The notes under the pieces were generated by a model. The model saw nothing but the letters and a program-made list of their open reading frames with translations, had not been told where the DNA came from and did not search any database. A stretch of DNA of 34,085 nucleotides from Alteromonas sp. KUL49 (lineage in GTDB: Bacteria; Pseudomonadota; Gammaproteobacteria; Enterobacterales; Alteromonadaceae), in assembly GCF_006538345.1 (NCBI RefSeq), contig NZ_BJKL01000020.1, positions 1 to 34,085 of the forward strand, in the 5' to 3' direction. Numbering within the stretch: the stretch's first letter is position 1; every line of letters starts with the position of its first letter. Positions 25,919 to 31,822 of the stretch are shown here, in pieces. The translations under genes and the position numbers were made by a program.

Positions 25919-27463
25919 TCAGTTTAGTAGATACGCACGGGCGTGATATTCAAGTTTGGTAAGCGAAGGATCATCAACGCGGGCAAGTTCGTCCATGAGG
26001 AGTTTAACCATCTGCTCACGCTGCACTCGATACTCTTTGTTATTAATCAGATTAACCACCTCTCCAGGGTCTTTTGAAAGGTCGTACAATTCATCGCGGT
26101 TGTCACCTGGGTTCCAGACAAATTTAAACTCTGGTGTTCTTACCGCGCGAATACCAAACCAGGCGCCGTTGTACCACTCGTAGGCATAGAGTGCTGTATC
26201 AGGTAGGCCTGCCTCTGCTGAATCTCCCTGCACCATCAAAGGTAACAGCGAGTGACCATCTTGCTCTCCATCACTGGGTAATTGCATCCAGTGCGCTAGC
26301 GTTGGTGTAACGTCCAGTAATGACACTTGGCGTGTCACAGTCTTTGGCGCAATATCAGGACTCCTGATCAATAGTGGCATTCGCATCAATTCGTCATACG
26401 CGTAAGGACCTTTGTCATATAACGTATGCTCTCCTAACATGCTGCCTTGGTCACCAAGCAAAACGATGTGAAGATCATCATAGATCCCCTCCTCTTTTGC
26501 TTTATCGATGAGTTCACCTATCATTCGATCAACCATGGCTATCGCACCATAGTAATAGCTGCGCGCTTTTCTCCAGTCATCATCTGTCATGTGACCCACA
26601 TCATGCCATGGCCACCATATGCCATCTTGAGCAAGGGGCTTGAATACACGTTCAGCTAAATGGTTTTTGGGTAGCTTTACCTCGTTTGGGTCGAACATAC
26701 TGGCGTAAGGCTCAGGAACTCGATAAGCAGGGTGTGGTTGATTAAAACTAATAACACCAAAAAACGGTCTGTCATCGTCAGCCATTTGCTCAAGCATTGC
26801 TTTGCCCGCAACCACTTTTTTGTATGCTTCCGTATCTTCGTAACTTCCATCAAGAGTCCGGTAATACTCATGTTTCTCGCCACGAGCATCGAGTTCCCCT
26901 TCGTAATAACCAGCAACCTGATCTACTTTTGAGTAAGGGGTGTACACACGACTGAAGCGGACGCGAGCCTCATGCCCATGTGCCAAGTCAATTTCTGCAC
27001 CACGAAGTTCCGTCCCCCTCGCACCAAGATGCCACTTGCCTACGTGCCCCACTAAGTAACCTGCTTCAGATGCACGGCGTAGAAGGCCCCCCTCATTGAG
27101 ATCAAGTTCGGCTAAGCGCGTAGAATAGAGTTCGACATTATCATCTAGGCCCGTTTTATGTCCCCAACGTCCTGTATAAAATGCTGCACGGGAGGGAGAG
27201 CACAACCCTGTTGTTGTCATTGCGTTATCAAAGCGTGTGGACTCGGAGGCTAACTGATCAATATTAGGAGTGGGAACTGGACCACCTCGATAAGAAAAAG
27301 TATCGAATCGCATGTCGTCAAACATCAGCACTAACACATTTTTCCCTTGAGGTTTTACAACCTCAGTATTAGTTGAATCACTCGTTGCAATTACTGAGCA
27401 TGAAAAAAGTCCTGCCAATGTTGCTACTACAGAAACACTGCAGAGTGCTTTTGCCAACTTCAT
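25919..27463 (-). CDS. Formylglycine-dependent sulfatase (distinct S1 subfamily), lipoprotein
   Basis: Encodes 514 aa. The formylglycine motif is CSPSR (Cys88-Arg92), unlike the CGPSR of the other two sulfatases. Metal-binding residues start at MFDDMRFD (Asp49, Asp50), and HVGKWHLGARG and LLGDQGSMLGEH follow. The LGDQGxxxGEH form recalls iduronate/choline-sulfatase-like subfamilies. The signal has a lipobox-like GLFSC (Cys22), so membrane anchoring is likely. It is the first gene of a two-sulfatase operon; the operator lies at 27488-27502, 25 nt before the start. The nearest Shine-Dalgarno (AGGGAG) is about 12 nt away, a long spacing, so initiation may be inefficient. It probably removes a sulfate at a position different from its neighbours, which allows stepwise desulfation. 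Confidence 0.93.
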   Translation of the reverse strand: MKLAKALCSVSVVATLAGLFSCSVIATSDSTNTEVVKPQGKNVLVLMFDDMRFDTFSYRGGPVPTPNIDQLASESTRFDNAMTTTGLCSPSRAAFYTGRWGHKTGLDDNVELYSTRLAELDLNEGGLLRRASEAGYLVGHVGKWHLGARGTELRGAEIDLAHGHEARVRFSRVYTPYSKVDQVAGYYEGELDARGEKHEYYRTLDGSYEDTEAYKKVVAGKAMLEQMADDDRPFFGVISFNQPHPAYRVPEPYASMFDPNEVKLPKNHLAERVFKPLAQDGIWWPWHDVGHMTDDDWRKARSYYYGAIAMVDRMIGELIDKAKEEGIYDDLHIVLLGDQGSMLGEHTLYDKGPYAYDELMRMPLLIRSPDIAPKTVTRQVSLLDVTPTLAHWMQLPSDGEQDGHSLLPLMVQGDSAEAGLPDTALYAYEWYNGAWFGIRAVRTPEFKFVWNPGDNRDELYDLSKDPGEVVNLINNKEYRVQREQMVKLLMDELARVDDPSLTKLEYHARAYLLN

Positions 27464-27487
27464 GAGGTTATATACTCCCTAAAGATT

Positions 27488-27502
27488 AAACATCATATGT
27501 TT
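27488..27502. promoter_or_regulatory. GntR-type operator before the two-sulfatase operon
   Basis: AAACATCATATGTTT, the exact reverse complement of the site at 24302-24316. On the minus strand a plausible promoter (TTTAAC, 16 nt, TATACA) ends just upstream, so the operator would overlap the transcription start. A weaker copy (AACCATAAGATGTTA, 27513-27527; 12 of 15 matches to the consensus) lies 25 bp away, centre to centre. Confidence 0.75.
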
Positions 27503-27610
27503 GTATAGATAAAACCATAAGATGTTAAATTCTTCAAGGAAAAGTTAACATAATCGCTAATTCTTCCTCGTTTTACAGTGCCGTCAAAAGTGCTGCCTAA
27601 AATTTGGACA

Positions 27611-27640
27611 AAAAAAAGGTTGCTCATGTAGCAACCTTTT
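27611..27640 (-). terminator. Intrinsic terminator of the gntR gene
   Basis: AAAAGGTTGCT (27614-27624) pairs with AGCAACCTTTT (27630-27640), an 11-bp stem with a 5-nt loop. On the minus strand it is followed by a T-run. It begins about 20 nt after the regulator's stop codon. Confidence 0.92.
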
Positions 27641-27660
27641 GAAATTCGTAGAATGGAAAT

Positions 27661-28395
27661 CTAACCCGGGAAATTCTCTTTTAAGCGCCTTATGGCGTCG
27701 TTGAGTAATTTTTCCGTAAGTCCTTCAGCTTTATCACCGTCTCTGGATTTAACCGCTTCGTAAACTTCGCGATGGAATGCAACAGAATCACTGTTTTTAC
27801 GGGGATCTTGGTTTGTAATTCGCACGCTAACCAACAATGCTGAATAAATCATCCCCTCCATAGCGGTAATGAACTCGTTGTGTGCAGCACGTAACATAGC
27901 TTTGTGGAACAGGGCATCAGCAACGATAAACTTTTCCAACGAACCTGTCTCTTGCTCCATTCGGATACAAGCATTTTCTAATTCTTTAATGTCATCATCA
28001 GTAGCACGCTCGGCAGCCCAGCGAGCAGCTTTAGGTTCAAAAGCTAACCTTACATCCATTAACTGATTAATAAATTCTGCCTTTGGCGTAGCCGTTATAT
28101 GCCAAGCTAGCACATCGTCGTCGAGCAAAATCCATTCGTTTCTCGGTCGTACCTTAGTACCAATCCCTCGTCGAACATCGAGTAAACCCTTGCCAACAAG
28201 AATTTTAACCGCATCGCGCACCACCACACGGCTCACTTGAAAGCGTTCGGCTAACGCATTTTCGTCGTCTATCAACGCGCCCGGCTCATATGAACCAGCT
28301 ACAATTCGACGCCCTAGCTCTCGAGCTACCTGTACAGACAGGCTTGGGGTCATTTTTGCCGCACGTTTTAGATCGTAGTAGACCAATTCACTCAT
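27661..28395 (-). CDS. GntR/FadR-type (FCD) regulator, DgoR-like
   Basis: Encodes 244 aa from the ATG at 28393-28395. An upstream ATG at 28455 is rejected because it overlaps a TATAAT -10 box (28454-28459) and the operator (28430-28444) would then be coding. Residues about 15-80 form the winged helix (SVQVARELGRRIVAGSYEPG, then ALAERFQVSRVVVRDAVKIL). The rest is an all-helical FCD ligand domain with a probable metal site (Asp and His in ADALFHKAMLRAAHN, and His in FHREVYEAVKSRDGDKA). EWILLDDDVLAWH resembles the same region of DgoR, the galactonate-operon repressor. It sits next to dgoA/dgoK and probably senses 2-keto-3-deoxygalactonate, its phosphate or an aldonate, releasing the four AAACATNATATGTTT operators. 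Its own promoter carries one, so it is autoregulated. Confidence 0.92.
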   Translation of the reverse strand: MSELVYYDLKRAAKMTPSLSVQVARELGRRIVAGSYEPGALIDDENALAERFQVSRVVVRDAVKILVGKGLLDVRRGIGTKVRPRNEWILLDDDVLAWHITATPKAEFINQLMDVRLAFEPKAARWAAERATDDDIKELENACIRMEQETGSLEKFIVADALFHKAMLRAAHNEFITAMEGMIYSALLVSVRITNQDPRKNSDSVAFHREVYEAVKSRDGDKAEGLTEKLLNDAIRRLKENFPG

Positions 28396-28427
28396 AATCG
28401 TATTTAGTTTCCATTTTCTCAATTTAG

Positions 28428-28446
28428 GTAAACATAATATGTTTAC
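28428..28446. promoter_or_regulatory. GntR-type operator in the regulator's own promoter
   Basis: GTAAACATA, central A, TATGTTTAC: a perfect 9-bp-arm palindrome. The core AAACATAATATGTTT lies at 28430-28444. It is placed just downstream of a TATAAT -10 box (28454-28459), over the predicted start of transcription. It is the most symmetrical of the four copies. Confidence 0.82.
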
Positions 28447-28511
28447 AATTTGCATTATAACAATAATGACGCTGATTTCACTTGTAAATGCAATTAAATG
28501 ATGTAGTTAAA

Positions 28512-29147
28512 CTAAACTAGCGCATTATAAGTAGCAACGAAAGCCTCTGCGTTCGCTTTTATTTGCGCCAAAGACATGCTTGGTTTGTACAAAGACGAGC
28601 CCAAACCAAAGCCAGCAGCACCCGCCGAAACATAAGGTTCCATGCTAGCTTCAGAGGGATTTATACCTCCCACTGGATAACACTTTGTGCCTTTGGGTAG
28701 TACAGAAAGCATTGCCTTCATTCCATCCAAACCGACCATGGACACAGGGAAGAATTTTAATCCAGTTGCACCTGAATCAAGCGCTGTAAAAGCTTCGGTA
28801 GGTGTAACAACACCGGGGAATGTTGCGCAGTCGTTTTCGCTACAATATTTAATAACATCGACATTGCAGTTTGGTGTAACGACTAAGTTTGCCCCCGTTT
28901 CGACCACTGCTTTAGCAGCATCTAATGTTGTAACGGTGCCAGCACCGATAAAATACTCATCAGTTCCGAAGTGCTCAACAAGCATACCGATACTTTTTAT
29001 CGCCTCTGGGCTATTGAGAGGAACTTCAATCATATCAAAGCCGGCATCAACGAGTATTTGCCCCACTTCAATACAGGTTTCAGGTGTGACTCCCCGGATT
29101 ATTGCAATGAGTGGATAGGCGTTTGCGACATCACTAGCTGTTTTCAC
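28512..29147 (-). CDS. dgoA: 2-dehydro-3-deoxy-6-phosphogalactonate aldolase
   Basis: Encodes 211 aa, a class I aldolase of the KDPG/KDPGal family. It splits 2-keto-3-deoxy-6-phospho-galactonate into pyruvate and D-glyceraldehyde 3-phosphate. Signature residues are Arg18 (AIIRGV), Glu41 (IEVPLNSP), the TPNCN motif and the Schiff-base Lys131 in GLKFFPVS. The IEVPLNSPEA segment favours the galacto form (DgoA) over KDPG aldolase (Eda), which usually has IEVTLRT. The start codon is GTG with AAGGAAG six bases upstream. It overlaps the end of dgoK by 14 nt. It performs the last step of the anhydrogalactose or galactonate route in the cytoplasm. Confidence 0.92.
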   Translation of the reverse strand: MKTASDVANAYPLIAIIRGVTPETCIEVGQILVDAGFDMIEVPLNSPEAIKSIGMLVEHFGTDEYFIGAGTVTTLDAAKAVVETGANLVVTPNCNVDVIKYCSENDCATFPGVVTPTEAFTALDSGATGLKFFPVSMVGLDGMKAMLSVLPKGTKCYPVGGINPSEASMEPYVSAGAAGFGLGSSLYKPSMSLAQIKANAEAFVATYNALV

Positions 29148-30048
29148 TATTTACTTCCTTTATTAAACGAATCATACCGGACAAGAACGTAAGGTCTCCG
29201 GAAACGATCTCTGTTTCTATATCGAGGTAGTCAGCGGCCAACTGATAGCGCGCGCACAGCGTATCTCCACCGACGAGATAGACAAATTCTTTACTACACT
29301 CTCGAAGCTCATAACCTATAAGCATGCCAGATAGATAGTCCCCTACTTGCTCAACCTTCAACTGCTCGAATAGTCTGTGTGTCCATCCAAGAAACACTCG
29401 ATTGGTAAGCAATCCAGAGCCACTATCTGCCACACCTTTAGCAAAGCTTTCTTGATCACATTCAGAAGAAAGACTTAGTCCTGATCCAAGTAAGGTGTGA
29501 TTAACGAGTACTGAGAAAAACTCCCCCGTAAGAAAGCTTGCAAAATGAGTAAGCTCACCTTCTTCGAATAGCGCATGCTTCGAGTGTGTACCAGGCAATA
29601 TGGCACTGAAATTTCCTTTGTCTTTTATGTTGGAGAGCCCAAATATCTGAACTTCTTCACCTCGCATAACATCATATTTGTCGCTTTCATAACTATGGCT
29701 AACGCCAGGAAAAATCACTCCTTTACTCCCCCAAGGCAATGACAATTCATAGGCTCCATCGACCAATGCTCTGGGACTTGTGGGTGTACTGGCATACGGT
29801 ACATTTACCCAGCCTTTCATAGAGCCAACCATGCCAGCCATGTATATGGGTAAATTTTGATAATCACCAAGCCATTCAGACAGGGTATGTTCCAATGCAG
29901 TAGCGAAGTCTCCGTCAGGGACTTGTAGTAATCCCATGGGCCTAGCAATTGAATCTATCAAGGTGTGATTTTCAGTCATTGAAAAAGCACGGAAGTTGGT
30001 CGTTCCCCAATCGATGATAAGATAGTGTGGCGATACAGCGATATTCAT
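29134..30048 (-). CDS. dgoK: 2-dehydro-3-deoxygalactonokinase
   Basis: Encodes 304 aa, the kinase that phosphorylates 2-keto-3-deoxy-D-galactonate at O6 with ATP. Visible features are the phosphate-1 loop IIDWGTTNFRAF near the N-terminus, YMAGMVGSMKGWVNVPY, the catalytic-core region SAILPGTHSKHALFEEGELT (FLTGEFF follows) and the C-terminal VYLVGGDTLCARY, all typical of the DgoK family, which is about 290-330 aa long. It starts with the last base of the MFS porter gene (TAATG), preceded by GGGGAG, and overlaps dgoA at the other end, so the three genes are coupled. In D-anhydrogalactose catabolism this is the third step (DauC). Confidence 0.92.
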   Translation of the reverse strand: MNIAVSPHYLIIDWGTTNFRAFSMTENHTLIDSIARPMGLLQVPDGDFATALEHTLSEWLGDYQNLPIYMAGMVGSMKGWVNVPYASTPTSPRALVDGAYELSLPWGSKGVIFPGVSHSYESDKYDVMRGEEVQIFGLSNIKDKGNFSAILPGTHSKHALFEEGELTHFASFLTGEFFSVLVNHTLLGSGLSLSSECDQESFAKGVADSGSGLLTNRVFLGWTHRLFEQLKVEQVGDYLSGMLIGYELRECSKEFVYLVGGDTLCARYQLAADYLDIETEIVSGDLTFLSGMIRLIKEVNSENS

Positions 30049-31646
30049 TATTTACTCCCCTTCACAAGCTCTAGTTCAATGGCTTCAATAGATTTACCTT
30101 TGGTTTCTGGCAATATGAAGTACATCACAACCAATCCGATCAGTCCGATAGTGGCATACATCACAAAAATGCTCGCGACGCCCATGTTGTCGAGCTGCCA
30201 AGGGAAGAACTGTTGAATTGACCAGCTTGAAACTGTCTGTACTAGTGCAGCGAAAGGCAATGCCACACTGCGCACAGCATTAGGGAATACTTCGGAGAAG
30301 ATCACCCACATGATTGGCCCAATGGAAAGGTTAAAGGCCGCGAGGAAAGCGAATATACCGAATAAGACCAGTGGTGCGTTGATCCCTTGCGCGGATGCAT
30401 TGATGATTGCACCGCTAACCAGTGGTAGTTCACTTTTGTCAAAGATTGATGCTAGTGCCTGCTTCAGTTCAACGTCTGACTCAAAGGTTTTATCCGACAA
30501 TAACGTGAGCTTGGATTTATCATATTCGGTTGACGTTAGCGCCTGTTCAATATTGACAATTGATGTTTCATCAAACACGTAACTAGCATCTTTAAAGCCT
30601 AAGTAAGTCGAGCCGTGAGCAATAACCACTAGCGCAAGACCAGCCAACGTTAATAATCTTCTCCCCCAGCGTTCTACAAAACCTATAGCAATGAGGGTTG
30701 CTAACAAACCAACTACACCCGTTGTTATTGTTTGCAGGAAGGTATCTTCCGTACTCATTCCAATTTGTTCAAACACCATTGGTGCAAAAAAAAGTACTGC
30801 GTTCATGCCAGTGGCACCTTGGACTATGGCGTAACTCACCGCCACAAAAAGTACAAACCGCATACGAGAACTAAATAATGCTTTAAGCTGTTGTGGCACA
30901 TTGAGATGAGATTCAGCTTTCAGGCTCTCTTTAACTTCAGAGATGGTCTCATCGAAATCCGAAGGCTCAGCTATTTTAGCTAGCACGGTGCGCGCTTCAT
31001 CTTCTCGCCCTTTTGCTATTAACCAGCGAGGAGACTCTGGAATTCTTAATAGGAGTGCAACCCAAACCACATTAGCGATAAGCTCAGCACCCAGCATAAT
31101 GCGCCAGACATTGGCTTCTGTGATCCAAATAACAGTGTCAATAGCGCTAATAAGGAAGTAATTAATGACGAATGCCAGTAAAAGTCCAAGCCCGATCATG
31201 AGCTGATTTACCGATACAAACTTTCCCCGTTTTTCGGCAGGTGCGATTTCACCAATGTACATTGCTGATACGGTAATTGAGGCAAATGCTACTCCACCAA
31301 TGAAACGACCAATAACCAGAATTTCGTAGTTTAAGGCAGTGGCGGAAATGATAGAGGAAAGTGCGTAGGTACAACCGATCGCCAACAAGACTTTAGAGCG
31401 ACCGAACTTGTCTACCAAAGACCCCGTAAAGAACAGTGCAACGATAACACCTAACAACGCGCACCCAACGAGTGTTCCCTGTTGAATGCTGTCTAGCTCA
31501 AATAGCGCACTCACATAACGAACAGCGCCTGAGATATTTGCGGCATCCAATCCAAAGACAAAGCCGCCAAAAGCAGCCACCATAGAATAAAAAGTAACAT
31601 TGGCTGTAGGACTTTTTTCCATATTCTTCGCCAAACCTCTATACAT
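30048..31646 (-). CDS. MFS sugar porter with large periplasmic insertion
   Basis: Encodes 532 aa, a 12-helix sugar:proton symporter. Family marks are FGGFVFGLDAANISGA (helix 1), DKFGRSKVL (loop 2-3), RFIGGVAFA, PAEKRGKF, PESPRWLIAKGREDEA (end of helix 6), ERWGRRLLTLAG (loop 8-9) and PETKGKSIEAIE at the C-terminus. Between helix 9 and 10 (about 352-420) there is a polar insertion of about 68 residues that would face the periplasm; ordinary sugar porters of 450-490 aa lack it. The start is uncertain: ATG 31646 lies only 11 nt from the operator with a poor ribosome site, and Met9 (31622) is an alternative. It probably imports mono- or oligosaccharide produced in the periplasm for GH127 and the catabolic enzymes. 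First gene of the dgoK-dgoA operon. Confidence 0.9.
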   Translation of the reverse strand: MYRGLAKNMEKSPTANVTFYSMVAAFGGFVFGLDAANISGAVRYVSALFELDSIQQGTLVGCALLGVIVALFFTGSLVDKFGRSKVLLAIGCTYALSSIISATALNYEILVIGRFIGGVAFASITVSAMYIGEIAPAEKRGKFVSVNQLMIGLGLLLAFVINYFLISAIDTVIWITEANVWRIMLGAELIANVVWVALLLRIPESPRWLIAKGREDEARTVLAKIAEPSDFDETISEVKESLKAESHLNVPQQLKALFSSRMRFVLFVAVSYAIVQGATGMNAVLFFAPMVFEQIGMSTEDTFLQTITTGVVGLLATLIAIGFVERWGRRLLTLAGLALVVIAHGSTYLGFKDASYVFDETSIVNIEQALTSTEYDKSKLTLLSDKTFESDVELKQALASIFDKSELPLVSGAIINASAQGINAPLVLFGIFAFLAAFNLSIGPIMWVIFSEVFPNAVRSVALPFAALVQTVSSWSIQQFFPWQLDNMGVASIFVMYATIGLIGLVVMYFILPETKGKSIEAIELELVKGSK

Positions 31647-31655
31647 ACCATTATT

Positions 31656-31674
31656 TTAAACATAATATGTTTAC
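31656..31674. promoter_or_regulatory. GntR-type operator in the MFS-dgoK-dgoA / GH127 divergent region
   Basis: The core AAACATAATATGTTT (31658-31672) is identical to the copy before the regulator. On the minus strand it is preceded by TTGTAA (plus-strand 31671-31676), the same hexamer that precedes two of the other sites, a plausible -35 box. It lies 151 nt before the GH127 start on the other strand, so it could also affect that gene. A lone half-site ATGTTTA (31804-31810) sits beside the GH127 ribosome site. Confidence 0.8.
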
Positions 31675-31822
31675 AAGTTTTTAAACTCAACCATTATCTT
31701 TGAATAATCTGCCATAACCGCGGAATTCGAGATAAAAACGTTATAAATATGTAAAAAATCGGGTACATTGACGCCGCACTGAGTGTGATGCAAGTTCCCT
31801 AGAATGTTTAAGAGGCACGTAA

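Noticed and set aside
28396..28455. Upstream start for the GntR regulator (20 extra residues)
   Set aside because: The upstream ATG overlaps a TATAAT box, and the extension would be translated across the operator. The start at 28395 begins directly before the family-typical N-terminus.
31768..31796. TTGACG-17-CAAGTT as a promoter for GH127
   Set aside because: The -35 is good but the -10 is poor, and no other support is seen.
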